DNA of 64,000 nucleotides from Collinsella tanakaei (GTDB lineage Bacteria; Actinomycetota; Coriobacteriia; Coriobacteriales; Coriobacteriaceae): NCBI RefSeq assembly GCF_021531055.1, contig NZ_JADYTL010000006.1, positions 62,001 to 126,000 of the forward strand, read 5' to 3'. Shown piece by piece: positions 14,495 to 22,834 of this stretch (position 1 is its first letter; each line of letters starts with the position of its first letter). The notes under the pieces were generated by a model. It saw only the letters and a program-made list of their open reading frames with translations, ran no database searches and was not told where the DNA came from. The position numbers and the translations under genes were made by a program.

Positions 14495-15460
14495 GTGAAC
14501 GTCAACCAGGCACTCGAGTACTCGATGCAGCCCTTTATACCCATGTTCATCTATGGCGACTACGACGCCATGGAATCCGAGCGCCAGCGCGGCGAGGAGG
14601 CCATGAAGGCCCTCATCGATGAGTGGCGCGCGAACGACGAGCCCGGTTTCTCCTTCGACGTGATCCTGGAACTCGCCGACCGCAACCGCGAGCTGTGCGA
14701 CCAGATCGGCGAGGCGCGTCTGCGCAACCTCTCCTCCCCGCTGCTCGCGCGCTCGCTTTCCGACGACGACACCTGCGCCGGCATCGGCAAGCTGCAGGGC
14801 CGCGGCGCCAACGTGATCGCGCGCGCCGTCCGCGGCGACCGTGACGCCTACGCCGTCGAATGGGTGCGCAAGCCCATCAAGGGCTGCGTGCTAGGCATCG
14901 ACATCGAGACCACCGGCCGCGCGCCCGAGCGCGGCTACATCATCAACGTGGGCTGGGAGATCATGGAGATGACCAGCGACGCCACGCCGCACGACGCCGA
15001 GGCCCACTATTGCGGCCTGCCGGAGATGTACCGCGAAGCCGGCGTGCCGTTGGCCGATATCCACCACATCGAGTGGGCGGACATCGACGGCAAGATCCCG
15101 TTCCGCCAGAACACGGCACTTCACAAGACGCTGCTCAAGCTCATGAAGAAGTATCCCTACATGGCACACAACGCCGCGTTCGAGGACTCCTGGTTCATGA
15201 TGCACCTGCCCGGCTACGCTGAGCTTCGCCGCGCGGGCAAGATCATCCCCATCGATACGCGCCAGATCTGCCGCTCCATCGACGAGGAGGTCCGCACCCT
15301 TCCGCGCGAGAGCGCGCCGGCCTCGCTCGAGCACTGGGCGCGCCGTCGCGGCACGCTGGCCGTCGACGCCGACGAGCGCCATCTGGGCCTCGAGGACACC
15401 GACCTCATGCTGCGCACCGTGCAGGCGGAGTTCAATAGGAAGAGCATGTTCAAGGCATAG
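14495..15460 (+). CDS. 3'-5' exonuclease (DnaQ-like, DEDD superfamily)
   Basis: A 321-residue protein whose N-terminal 125 residues are unassigned helical sequence. The second half has exonuclease motifs: LGIDIETTGRAPERGYIINV (motif I, D and E), MAHNAAFEDSWFM (motif II) and RHLGLEDTDLM (motif III). An HHIEWADI segment is like DnaQ. GTG at 14495 is preferred over GTG at 14486 because GAGAGGTG ends 6 nt before it. A role in DNA repair or RNA trimming is possible; there is no polymerase gene nearby. Confidence 0.8.
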   Translation: MNVNQALEYSMQPFIPMFIYGDYDAMESERQRGEEAMKALIDEWRANDEPGFSFDVILELADRNRELCDQIGEARLRNLSSPLLARSLSDDDTCAGIGKLQGRGANVIARAVRGDRDAYAVEWVRKPIKGCVLGIDIETTGRAPERGYIINVGWEIMEMTSDATPHDAEAHYCGLPEMYREAGVPLADIHHIEWADIDGKIPFRQNTALHKTLLKLMKKYPYMAHNAAFEDSWFMMHLPGYAELRRAGKIIPIDTRQICRSIDEEVRTLPRESAPASLEHWARRRGTLAVDADERHLGLEDTDLMLRTVQAEFNRKSMFKA

Positions 15461-15519
15461 GTCACAGCAATAGAGCACATTCCGACGGCGCCGGCTCTCA
15501 TATGGAGCCGGCGCCGTTG

Positions 15520-15759
15520 CTATTCTTCCGTCATCCCCAAGCGATCCGACAGCTCGTCATCGGGGATGTATTCCAGCAGGTCGCCGGGCTGGCAGTCGAG
15601 TGCCTGGCAGATGGCCTCAAGCGTCGAGAAGCGCACAGCGTTAATCTTGCCGGTTTTCAGGCGCGACAAATTCACCTGCGAGATGCCGATGCGCTCTGAC
15701 AGCTCCTTGCTGGTCACTTTTCTATCCGCGAGCACGCGGTCGAGTCTCGTCACGATCAT
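15520..15759 (-). CDS. Small XRE-family regulator (YozG-like)
   Basis: A 79-residue helix-turn-helix protein: LDRVLADRKVTSKELSERIG, then ISQVNLSRLKTGKINAVRF and LEAICQALDCQPGDLLEY. This short type is regularly found beside DUF2975 membrane genes, as here, where it follows two of them on the same strand with a 9-bp gap. It probably represses its own operon, and the palindrome at 17183-17207 is a candidate site. Confidence 0.88.
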   Translation of the reverse strand: MIVTRLDRVLADRKVTSKELSERIGISQVNLSRLKTGKINAVRFSTLEAICQALDCQPGDLLEYIPDDELSDRLGMTEE

Positions 15760-15768
15760 GGGACCACC

Positions 15769-16422
15769 CTACAGCAGTCGGTCGTCCTGGTCCTGCAGGA
15801 TGCAGCCGTATTCGAAGATGCGCGCGATGGCCATGAGCACAAGGCCCACGATGATGGAGCATCCCTGATAGGGACCGATAATGCTCAGCTCGAGGTTCCC
15901 CTGGTACTGGATAACCCGCAGCAGCGCCCAGGTAAGAGCGGAGCCGGCTATGGGAAGCACGAGGCCCTGGAACATCAGCAGCTGTCCGATTTCCATCAGA
16001 TCGCGCACGCGCCCCTCGTCAAACGGCCGCTTGGCCTGAACGATCGCGCGGAGCATCTTGCTGGCACGCAGGCAGATAACGATGCTGCATATCCACATGC
16101 CCGCGCCTGCAATCATCGTCTGCCCGTCGGGAAACACCAGCGTGAACGTCGCATCGCGCGTGGAAGTTGCGAGCTCGATGCCGGTAAAGGGATCATCCGC
16201 TCCGCCGGGCATCCCCTGAATCTGGCATCCGACGTCGATGAGCTTCGGGAGGATCAAGGCCGCCACGAACAGAGCACCGCAAGCAAGAAAGAACAGCAGA
16301 AGCCCGCCCATGACGCGAAATGCCGTCGCCACTCCACCGACCTCCTTCGCCATGCGCTCAAGCGTCTGCGCGCGGTCCAGTTTGCGCAGGTCGATGCGCT
16401 GCCAATTCGTTGGACTGAACAT
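15769..16422 (-). CDS. DUF2975 membrane protein (downstream paralogue)
   Basis: A 217-residue protein with four predicted hydrophobic helices, including FFLACGALFVAALILP and IGPYQGCSIIVGLVLMAIA. A KRPFDEGRVRDLMEIGQLL segment between helices is typical of DUF2975. The ending YGCILQDQDDRLL is nearly identical in protein and DNA to the end of the next upstream gene, so the two arose by tandem duplication. GGGAGG precedes the ATG. Function of the family is unknown; its constant pairing with a small HTH suggests a regulated membrane sensor or modulator. Confidence 0.85.
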   Translation of the reverse strand: MFSPTNWQRIDLRKLDRAQTLERMAKEVGGVATAFRVMGGLLLFFLACGALFVAALILPKLIDVGCQIQGMPGGADDPFTGIELATSTRDATFTLVFPDGQTMIAGAGMWICSIVICLRASKMLRAIVQAKRPFDEGRVRDLMEIGQLLMFQGLVLPIAGSALTWALLRVIQYQGNLELSIIGPYQGCSIIVGLVLMAIARIFEYGCILQDQDDRLL

Positions 16423-16443
16423 GTTTGCCTCCCTTTCCGCGCG

Positions 16444-17139
16444 CTACAGCAGTCGGTCGTCCTGGTCTTGCAGCTTACAGCCATAGCGGAACACGCGTGC
16501 CATCATAAGAACGAACGCCCCGAGGACGATAAGCCAGCCGTTAACAACGCCCGGCTCCCACACGCCCCACGTAAACTGTCCCTGAGTAAGGTAGACGTTG
16601 TACGTCCAGGTGGATATCGCCAAACCAACGATATTGGGCACGATGGCAGCCAGCACGACAAGCACCCCAATGACCTTGAGTTCGCGGACACGAGGCGACT
16701 CAAATGGACGTCCACTCATCGAGATGCGGCGGAAGAAGCGCTCGCCCGCAGCCAACACGCCTAGACCGAATGCCAGCGACGCGCAAGCTGCATATGTTTT
16801 TGCCAATGGGACGCTGCCGTCCGCCTCAAACATAAGATATGAACGCGCGGCATCTCTCGTCTCATCGGGCTCCTCCACCAAATAGCCCTGTATATGCGAC
16901 ATACCAAGCCCATCCGTATAGCCATAGCCAACCGATTCCCACGTGAACACCTCGCGCCAATCGGCTGGAAAGCTCGATACCAGCGAAACGAGCTGAAAAA
17001 CCAGGGCGAACACGCACAGCACGCAACCCACGCGGCACAGCCACATACCGCTATTCGCCGCATCTGCGAGGCGCTGGATGAGCCTCTCTCGTTCGTTGAT
17101 GCCTTCGCGCGCTACCGCCGCGCTCTTCTCGATCAACAT
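16444..17139 (-). CDS. DUF2975 membrane protein (upstream paralogue)
   Basis: First gene of the three-gene operon, with four hydrophobic helices and an extracytoplasmic loop between helices 1 and 2 of about 70 residues rich in acidic and aromatic residues. The DUF2975 piece GRPFESPRVRELKVIGVL and the ending YGCKLQDQDDRLL match its neighbour. I prefer the ATG at 17139 because GGAGG lies 8 nt upstream of it; the in-frame ATG at 17157 has only a weak site. The gene is divergent from arsR across a 210-bp interval. Confidence 0.82.
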   Translation of the reverse strand: MLIEKSAAVAREGINERERLIQRLADAANSGMWLCRVGCVLCVFALVFQLVSLVSSFPADWREVFTWESVGYGYTDGLGMSHIQGYLVEEPDETRDAARSYLMFEADGSVPLAKTYAACASLAFGLGVLAAGERFFRRISMSGRPFESPRVRELKVIGVLVVLAAIVPNIVGLAISTWTYNVYLTQGQFTWGVWEPGVVNGWLIVLGAFVLMMARVFRYGCKLQDQDDRLL

Positions 17140-17182
17140 GGCATCCACCTCCGCCATCGTTGGCTTCGCCTTCAGTATACCC

Positions 17183-17207
17183 AGATTTAACGACTATCGT
17201 TAAATCT
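17183..17207. promoter_or_regulatory. Palindromic operator of the DUF2975/HTH operon
   Basis: AGATTTAACGA (17183-17193) and TCGTTAAATCT (17197-17207) form a perfect 11-bp dyad with a CTA centre. On the minus strand it overlaps the -35 region of a promoter whose -10 would be TATACT (17174-17179). It is probably bound by the small XRE protein of the operon. Confidence 0.6.
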
Positions 17208-17270
17208 TTTCAGTTGATTTCACTCTCTAACAGACGAAGGAGCCGTTCGACGAAAGAAATCGAAAAAGCA

Positions 17271-17331
17271 TTGACATATGAACATGCGCTCATATAATCG
17301 AAGATGATAGAAGTATGAACGATTGTTCATA
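17271..17331 (+). promoter_or_regulatory. arsR promoter with two ArsR-type operators
   Basis: TTGACA (17271-17276), 16 nt, TATAAT (17293-17298) is a near-consensus promoter. ATATGA and TCATAT (17276-17281 with 17290-17295) form an imperfect dyad over the spacer. TATGAAC-N4-GTTCATA (17314-17331) is a perfect dyad just downstream. This is the arrangement of SmtB/CadC-type operators, which are released when the sensor binds metal. Confidence 0.8.
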
Positions 17332-17349
17332 TGTTGAAAGGAGGCACAA

Positions 17350-17727
17350 ATGAATGCTTCTCAAGAACATTTCGGCGAGGGACAGGCCTTCACCATGGCC
17401 CATGAACCCGATGAGCTCGCAACCACCTGCTCACCGGAAGACCTCCCCGATGAGGAGCTTCTTTATGATCTAGCAGACCTGTTCAAGGTGTTCTCCGACA
17501 CCACACGCATCAAGATCCTCTACGCCCTCATGGGCCGCGAGCTGTGCGTGGCCGATATCGCCGAGGCCACCTCGACCTCGCAGTCAGCGGTCTCCCACCA
17601 GCTGCGCATCTTGAAGCAGTCGCACTTGGTGAAATTCCGCCGCGACGGTCGCAACATCAATTACTCGCTTGCCGACGACCATGTGTACACCATGCTCAAC
17701 CAGGGCATGAGCCACATCTGCGAATAG
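17350..17727 (+). CDS. ArsR/SmtB family metal sensor
   Basis: A 125-residue winged-helix repressor (LCVADIAEATSTSQSAVSHQ, recognition helix and HLVKFRRDGRNINYSL wing). The C-terminal helix keeps the alpha-5 site residues in SmtB spacing: D109, H111, H122 and E125. This predicts zinc sensing of the SmtB/CzrA type. The CadC-type second cysteine is absent (LCVADI rather than LCVCDI), so lead/cadmium sensing through alpha-3N is unlikely. AAAGGAGG lies 5 nt before the ATG. It heads an operon with a metallochaperone and a P1B-ATPase. Confidence 0.93.
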   Translation: MNASQEHFGEGQAFTMAHEPDELATTCSPEDLPDEELLYDLADLFKVFSDTTRIKILYALMGRELCVADIAEATSTSQSAVSHQLRILKQSHLVKFRRDGRNINYSLADDHVYTMLNQGMSHICE

Positions 17728-17748
17728 CAAATACAGAAAGGAACCGTC

Positions 17749-17967
17749 ATGCGTAAGTCATTCAAGCTCGACGAGATCGATTGCGCCAACTGCGCACAGA
17801 AGCTCGAGGACGCCATCTGCAAGTTGGACGGTGTCGAGAAAGCCAGCGTCAACTTCATGACCCAGAAGCTCACGCTCACCGCCGCCGACGACCAGTTCGA
17901 CGAAGTGCTCGACCGCGTGGTCAAGCTCACCGCAGACCTCGAGCCGGACTGCGAGATCCTGCGTTAA
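17749..17967 (+). CDS. Heavy-metal-associated (HMA) domain protein
   Basis: A free 72-residue ferredoxin-fold metallochaperone with the CANC metal site (IDCANCAQKLEDAI) and the following strand VEKASVNFMTQKLTL. It probably hands zinc or cadmium to the ATPase encoded next, which itself lacks an N-terminal HMA domain. In many ZntA/CadA pumps this domain is fused, so here the pump is split. AGAAAGGA precedes the ATG. Confidence 0.9.
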   Translation: MRKSFKLDEIDCANCAQKLEDAICKLDGVEKASVNFMTQKLTLTAADDQFDEVLDRVVKLTADLEPDCEILR

Positions 17968-17984
17968 CCGGCCTCGCGCAAAAA

Positions 17985-18016
17985 AAGCCGCCCGCGCGGG
18001 CAGGCACGGGTGGCTT
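17985..18016. promoter_or_regulatory. Hairpin between the HMA gene and the ATPase gene
   Basis: AAGCCGCCCG (17985-17994) pairs with CGGGTGGCTT (18007-18016) with one mismatch and encloses the dyad GCCCGCGCGGGC. Without a T-run it is more likely an mRNA processing or attenuation structure than a full stop, allowing the chaperone and pump to be made at different levels. Confidence 0.4.
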
Positions 18017-18081
18017 CGAATCAACCGGCACATCTCATACCGTTGACCTATCGAGTATAGACCCATTCAGGTGATCGAACC

Positions 18082-19992
18082 ATGAACAAGAAGCAGAAGC
18101 GTTGGAGGAACCGCATCCTCGTCGCGCTCGCCATTTTCGTCGTCGTCTTCGCGCTCGAAGAGACCGGCACCCTGACTACGATGTTCGGCACGCCGGGCGA
18201 CGTGTACGCGAGTTTCGCGCTTTTCCTTATCCCCTACCTTATCGCAGGCTACGACGTCCTCCACAAGGCATGGCGCAACATCCGTCGCGGCCAGGCTTTC
18301 GACGAGGCCTTCCTCATGACCGTGGCCACCGTCGGCGCGTTCGCCATGGTGCTGTTCCCCGAGACGGAGCCGCACATGGCCGAAGGCGCGGCGGTCATGC
18401 TGTTCTACCAGGTCGGCGAGCTCTTCCAAAGCTACGCCGTGGGCCAGAGCCGCAAGTCCATCAGCGCCATGATGGATATCGCGCCCGACTACGCCAACAT
18501 CGAGCAGGACGGCCAGCTCGTCGAGGTCGACCCCGACGAGGTGCAGGTCGGCGACATCATCGTCGTCAAGCCCGGCGAACGCGTGCCTATCGACGGCGTC
18601 GTGACCGAGGGCGTCTCGCAACTCGACACCGCGGCGCTCACCGGCGAGTCCGTCCCGCGCCATGTGGAGCCGGGCGCCGACATCATCTCCGGCTGCATCA
18701 ACATGACGGGCATCCTGCACATCCGCACGACAAAGCCCTTCGGCGAGTCCACGGTCTCGCGCATCCTCGAGCTCGTGGAGAACGCGAGCGAGAAGAAGGC
18801 TCGCACCGAGAACTTCATCACGCGCTTCGCCCGCGTCTACACCCCCATCGTGACCATTTCCGCAGTGGTGCTCGCCGTGGTGCCCCCCATCCTCGGTATG
18901 GGCGCGTGGTCCGACTGGATCTTGCGCGGCCTGACGTTTCTGGTCGTCTCGTGCCCCTGCGCGCTGGTGATCTCGGTGCCGCTGTCGTTTTTCGGCGGCA
19001 TCGGCGGCGCCTCCAAGCTGGGCATCCTCGTGAAGGGCTCCAACTACCTCGAGCTGCTCTCAAAGGTCGACACCGTGGTGTTCGACAAGACGGGCACGCT
19101 CACCAACGGCACGTTCAACGTCGTGGCCATCCATCCCGAGTCCGGCGTGGACCCCGACTACGTGCTCTCGAACGCGGCGTACGCCGAGGCGTTCTCCGAT
19201 CACCCCATCGCCATCTCCATCCGCGAGGCATACGCGGGCGAGATCGACCAGGCGCGTATCGCTGACGCGCACGAGGAGTCCGGCCACGGCGTCTCGGCGC
19301 GGGTGGATGAGCGTGTGGTCATGGTCGGCAACGACAAGCTCATGGCCGAGCACGGCATCGATTGGCACGAGTGCAAGCTCACGGGAACCATCCTGCACGT
19401 GACGGTCGACGGCACCTACGTGGGCCACATCGTGATCGCCGACGTGGTGAAAGAAGACGCCGAGCAGACGATCCGCGACCTGCACGCGGCGGGCGTGGCA
19501 AAATGCGTCATGCTCACCGGTGACCGTCGCGATGTGGCGGAGGCCGTGGGAAAGCAGCTCGGCCTCGACGAGGTGCACGCGCAGCTGCTACCCGCTGACA
19601 AGGTGAGCGCCGTCGAGCGTCTGCTCAACCTTGAACACGGCGACGCCAAGCTTGCTTTCGTGGGCGACGGCATCAACGACGCGCCGGTGCTCATGCGCGC
19701 CGATGTGGGCATCGCCATGGGCGCCATGGGCTCCGACGCAGCCATCGAGGCCGCTGACGTGGTGCTGATGGACGACAAGCCGTCCAAGATCTCGCTCGCC
19801 ATCCGCATCGCGCGCAAGACCATGCGCATCGTGTGGCAGAACATCATCTTCGCGCTTGCGGTGAAAATCGGCATCCTGGTGCTTGCGGCACTCGGCATTG
19901 CGAACATGTGGCTCGCAGTGTTTGGCGATGTGGGCGTGGCGATGATCGCGATCTTGAACGCGATGAGGGCCATGCGGGTGAAGGGGGTCTAG
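18082..19992 (+). CDS. Zn/Cd/Pb-type P1B-ATPase exporter
   Basis: A 636-residue heavy-metal P-type ATPase. Motifs in order: TGESVPR in the actuator domain, the transmembrane metal site SCPCALV (CPC at 291-293), phosphorylation motif DKTGTLT (D335), nucleotide-site SDHPIA, and hinge GDGINDAPVL. Helix 8 has MWLAVFGDVGVAMI, where the aspartate fits the P1B-2 (zinc, cadmium, lead) group. No N-terminal metal-binding domain is present; the separate 72-residue HMA protein upstream supplies it. With the ArsR sensor it forms a complete zinc/cadmium resistance operon. Confidence 0.93.
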   Translation: MNKKQKRWRNRILVALAIFVVVFALEETGTLTTMFGTPGDVYASFALFLIPYLIAGYDVLHKAWRNIRRGQAFDEAFLMTVATVGAFAMVLFPETEPHMAEGAAVMLFYQVGELFQSYAVGQSRKSISAMMDIAPDYANIEQDGQLVEVDPDEVQVGDIIVVKPGERVPIDGVVTEGVSQLDTAALTGESVPRHVEPGADIISGCINMTGILHIRTTKPFGESTVSRILELVENASEKKARTENFITRFARVYTPIVTISAVVLAVVPPILGMGAWSDWILRGLTFLVVSCPCALVISVPLSFFGGIGGASKLGILVKGSNYLELLSKVDTVVFDKTGTLTNGTFNVVAIHPESGVDPDYVLSNAAYAEAFSDHPIAISIREAYAGEIDQARIADAHEESGHGVSARVDERVVMVGNDKLMAEHGIDWHECKLTGTILHVTVDGTYVGHIVIADVVKEDAEQTIRDLHAAGVAKCVMLTGDRRDVAEAVGKQLGLDEVHAQLLPADKVSAVERLLNLEHGDAKLAFVGDGINDAPVLMRADVGIAMGAMGSDAAIEAADVVLMDDKPSKISLAIRIARKTMRIVWQNIIFALAVKIGILVLAALGIANMWLAVFGDVGVAMIAILNAMRAMRVKGV

Positions 19993-20000
19993 TTCCCATC

Positions 20001-20164
20001 GGGCGGTCCCGCGTTTTCCACGCGCGCGTCCTCGGCCTCCGGCCTGCGGAATGCGCGCTTAGGAAGAACGCGGGACCGCCCTGCGTCGCCTGACACACCA
20101 TCGGCCATCCACCGGACGAGCTGACGGGATAAATATGGTGAGGGCGAGCCGAAAGGCTCGCCCT
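20001..20164. terminator. Long inverted repeat and bidirectional terminator after the ATPase gene
   Basis: GGGCGGTCCCGCGTT (20001-20015) pairs perfectly with its complement at 20067-20081 across 51 nt. Further on AGGGCGAGCC-GAAA-GGCTCGCCCT (20141-20164) is a compact hairpin followed by CTTT. The second is the likelier terminator, shared by the converging ATPase and FKBP genes. The first may be a dispersed element. Confidence 0.65.
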
Positions 20165-20202
20165 CTTTGGGTGGGAGCGCTTCGCGCTCTGTTTACCCGA
20201 AG

Positions 20203-20631
20203 TTAATCGAGCACCTCGACGAGTTCGATCTCGAAGTTGAGGTCCTTGCCGGCCATCTCGTGGTTGGCGTCGATCACGACGCCCTCGGGCAGCACCTCGA
20301 GCACGACCGCGGGGATCGGCTGGCCCGCAGGACCGGACAGGAACACATGGTCACCGGCGTGAACCTGATCGATGTTGGGAACCTGCTCGGCGGGGATGCG
20401 GAACACCAGCTCATCGCGATGCTGGCCATAGGCCTGGTCGGCAGGGATGTGGACGGTCTTCTTCTCGCCCACCTCCATCTCCATGACCGCCGCATCGAAG
20501 CCGGCGATCATCTGATGCGCGCCGCAGGTGAACTCGATGGGCTCGCCGCGATCGTAGCTGGAATCGAACTGGGTGCCATCGTCAAGGGTGCCACGGTAGT
20601 GGGCACGAACCTTCTTGCCGTCGTTGGACAT
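20203..20631 (-). CDS. FKBP-type peptidyl-prolyl isomerase (SlyD-like)
   Basis: A 142-residue protein with the FKBP opening KVRAHYRGTLDDGTQFDSSY, then GAHQMIAGFDAAVMEMEVGE and IPADQAYGQHRDELVFRIP. An inserted flap (about residues 70-120) is as in SlyD, including DANHEMAGKDLNFEIELVEV at the end. It folds proteins by proline isomerisation and chaperone action. The metal-binding tail of Escherichia coli SlyD is missing. The ATG at 20631 has GAGGATCAC upstream; a longer frame to 20808 lacks family character. Confidence 0.92.
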   Translation of the reverse strand: MSNDGKKVRAHYRGTLDDGTQFDSSYDRGEPIEFTCGAHQMIAGFDAAVMEMEVGEKKTVHIPADQAYGQHRDELVFRIPAEQVPNIDQVHAGDHVFLSGPAGQPIPAVVLEVLPEGVVIDANHEMAGKDLNFEIELVEVLD

Positions 20632-20755
20632 GTGATCCTCGTTTCTGTAATCCGCCCGCACCCCTTGTGGACGCGAACATGCAGCAGTCACTATACCCGA
20701 AAAGCCGCAGGGCATTATCGCCTTTCGGCATCGTCCCCAAAGAGGACAGCGAGCG

Positions 20756-21823
20756 CTATTTCGCGAGCTCGACGTCGATGAGCTCGGCGAGCACCTCGCC
20801 CAGCTCATGGCCGGCGACGCGCATCATCTGCGGGAAGCGCGAGTAGTAGGTCATGCCCGGCGTGGAGTTGACCTCGTTGAACACGACCTCGCCCTCGGGC
20901 GTCACGAACAGGTCTACGCGCGCGAAACCCGAGCATCCGAGCGCCTCGTACACGGTGCGACCCGCCTCGCGCACGCGCGCCATGACGTCGGCGGGAAGCT
21001 CCGCCGGGCAGCGCAACTCGGTGTTGGCGCCTGGATCCTTCTCGAGATGGATGCGGAAGAAGCCGTCGCCGGTGATGACGATCTCGTCGACCTCGCCCAT
21101 CGTGATGCCGTGGATCGGATCGCCCATGATGGCGCACCCTACCTCCACGCCCGTGATGGCCTCTTCCACGGCGACCTTCTCATCCAAGGCGAACGCGGCC
21201 TCGAGCGCCTCACGGTAAGCCGCCTCGTCGGCGGCCTTGGAGACACCGATCGACGACCCGCCGCGCGCCGGCTTGACGAACACGGGGTAACCGCCGCATT
21301 TCTCGACCACGGCGAGGCACGCCTCGTCGCTCGCACCGCGATAGAGCACCTCGCACTGGGGCGAACGGACGCCGGCAGCTGCGGCAAGACGATGGGAGGC
21401 ATCCTTGTCCATGCACACGGCGGAAGCCAGCACACCGCAACCCACGTACGGAATGCCGCAGGCCTCGAGCGTGCCCTGGACCGTGCCGTCCTCGCCGCCC
21501 TGACCGTGCAGCACCGGCAGGGCGACATCCACGTCGAGCTCGGCGAACGTATCGTCCACGAGCTCGAGCATGCCACCGCGCGCAACGCCCTCGCCGCGAC
21601 CGGGGATGAGGACCACAGGGTTGATATCGTGCTCCTCCCACGCACCGGTAACGATGTCGGCAACGTCGCCGGTGTAGTGGAACCACGCACCCTCGCAGTC
21701 GATTCCGATGAGCACCGGCTCAAAGCGATCGCGCGGCAGCTGTGCGATGACGTTGTCGGCGGATTTGAGCGAGATATCGTGTTCGGTGGAGATACCACCG
21801 AAGAGGATGGCGACCTTGATCAT
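20756..21823 (-). CDS. D-alanine-D-alanine ligase family protein with VanA-like omega loop
   Basis: A 355-residue ATP-grasp ligase for the cell-wall depsipeptide or dipeptide. It opens KVAILFGGISTEHDIS, has PVLHGQGGEDGTVQG, FVKPARGGSSIGVSK and FNEVNSTPG. The omega loop reads GFFRIHLEKDPG with H259. In VanA the matching FRIHQE histidine favours D-lactate over D-alanine, and the flanking EVGCA and GEVDEI also resemble VanA. Typical Ddl enzymes have a tyrosine-lysine motif here. No vanH or vanX lies next to it, so it may simply be the housekeeping ligase of this lineage with altered acceptor choice. AAGGAG precedes the ATG by 10 nt. Confidence 0.9.
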   Translation of the reverse strand: MIKVAILFGGISTEHDISLKSADNVIAQLPRDRFEPVLIGIDCEGAWFHYTGDVADIVTGAWEEHDINPVVLIPGRGEGVARGGMLELVDDTFAELDVDVALPVLHGQGGEDGTVQGTLEACGIPYVGCGVLASAVCMDKDASHRLAAAAGVRSPQCEVLYRGASDEACLAVVEKCGGYPVFVKPARGGSSIGVSKAADEAAYREALEAAFALDEKVAVEEAITGVEVGCAIMGDPIHGITMGEVDEIVITGDGFFRIHLEKDPGANTELRCPAELPADVMARVREAGRTVYEALGCSGFARVDLFVTPEGEVVFNEVNSTPGMTYYSRFPQMMRVAGHELGEVLAELIDVELAK

Positions 21824-22057
21824 GGGATGGGACTCCTTTCGGTCAGGCGGCGCGGGATCGCGCGGGCAGTGGCCCATCAGTATAGCGAGCCGAGCGTGCA
21901 TCCCGCGGGCACGCACCGAGCCGGCACGGACCTGACCTTTACCATCGCCTGCAGCATCACCGAGAATTCACGCCAAGCGCACGAGCCGTCCATGCGGATA
22001 CCCTACAATCGGGAACGTTCCGTCGATGTTCGCGCGCACCCGTCCAAAGGAGCCGCC

Positions 22058-22834
22058 TTGGCCAGCCCAACCCATACGCTGTTCGTCGATGCAGGCGATA
22101 TGAGGATTCCCGTCGCCGTCACGCGCAAGCGCGTGCGCAACCTCAACCTGCGCGTTCACGGAGACGGCAGCGTTGCGCTGAGCATCCCTGTGCGCACGAG
22201 TGTGGCGACCGCGCAGAAGTTTCTGGACCGTAAGGCCGCATGGATCGCCGAACGCGTGCGACGCAGACAAAAGGCAGACGAGCTGCCCGGCACCGCGGAA
22301 GACCTGCAAATCGTCCCCCTATGGGGCGAGCTCGCATCTCTTGCAGATGCGCTGTGCCATGCGGGCATCCGTTTTGGCTCCGCCGCACGCCCAAGTACGT
22401 TCGGCGCCGCGCAGCAGGTGGAAACCGAGGAGCTCGCAACCCTCTCCCCCGATGAATACAACGACTTGGTCGCCAAACTCTATCGAAGCGAGCTTGACCG
22501 CGTGCTGCCCGAGGTCGTCGCGAACGCGGAAAACGTAACGGGCATGCATGCCAGCCGTTGGAGCCTACGCCGCATGAAGAGCCGCTGGGGCTCTTGCACG
22601 CCCAAAACCCGTGCCATCCGCATCAACACGAACCTTGCCGCCTACCCGCGCGTCTGCTTGGACATGGTCGTGACCCACGAGCTCGTGCACCTCATGGAGC
22701 CGAGCCACAACGCGCGCTTCCACATGCTGCTCGACACGTACTGCCCAGATAACCGCAAGGCATCGGCACTGCTCAAGCACGGTGCGCGCGAAATCGCGAG
22801 CACCAAGAGGCGGTCCTCCCCTTCTTGTCGCTAG
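22058..22834 (+). CDS. YgjP-like metallopeptidase (M48-related, SprT-like)
   Basis: A 258-residue protein with the zinc motif VVTHELVHLMEPSHN (HExxH and a downstream His) and the preceding family segment RMKSRWGSCTPKTRAIRIN. The N-terminal beta-rich part (RKRVRNLNLRVHGDGSVAL) is also typical of YgjP. The TTG at 22058 is chosen because AAAGGAG (22046-22052) lies 5 nt before it; a very long open frame upstream is a shadow of the ligase gene. It overlaps the converging AlbA_2 gene by 4 bp. Confidence 0.82.
   Translation: MASPTHTLFVDAGDMRIPVAVTRKRVRNLNLRVHGDGSVALSIPVRTSVATAQKFLDRKAAWIAERVRRRQKADELPGTAEDLQIVPLWGELASLADALCHAGIRFGSAARPSTFGAAQQVETEELATLSPDEYNDLVAKLYRSELDRVLPEVVANAENVTGMHASRWSLRRMKSRWGSCTPKTRAIRINTNLAAYPRVCLDMVVTHELVHLMEPSHNARFHMLLDTYCPDNRKASALLKHGAREIASTKRRSSPSCR

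Noticed and set aside
20756-21823. Full vancomycin resistance cluster
   Set aside because: Only the ligase is present; no vanH, vanX, vanR or vanS genes are found around it.
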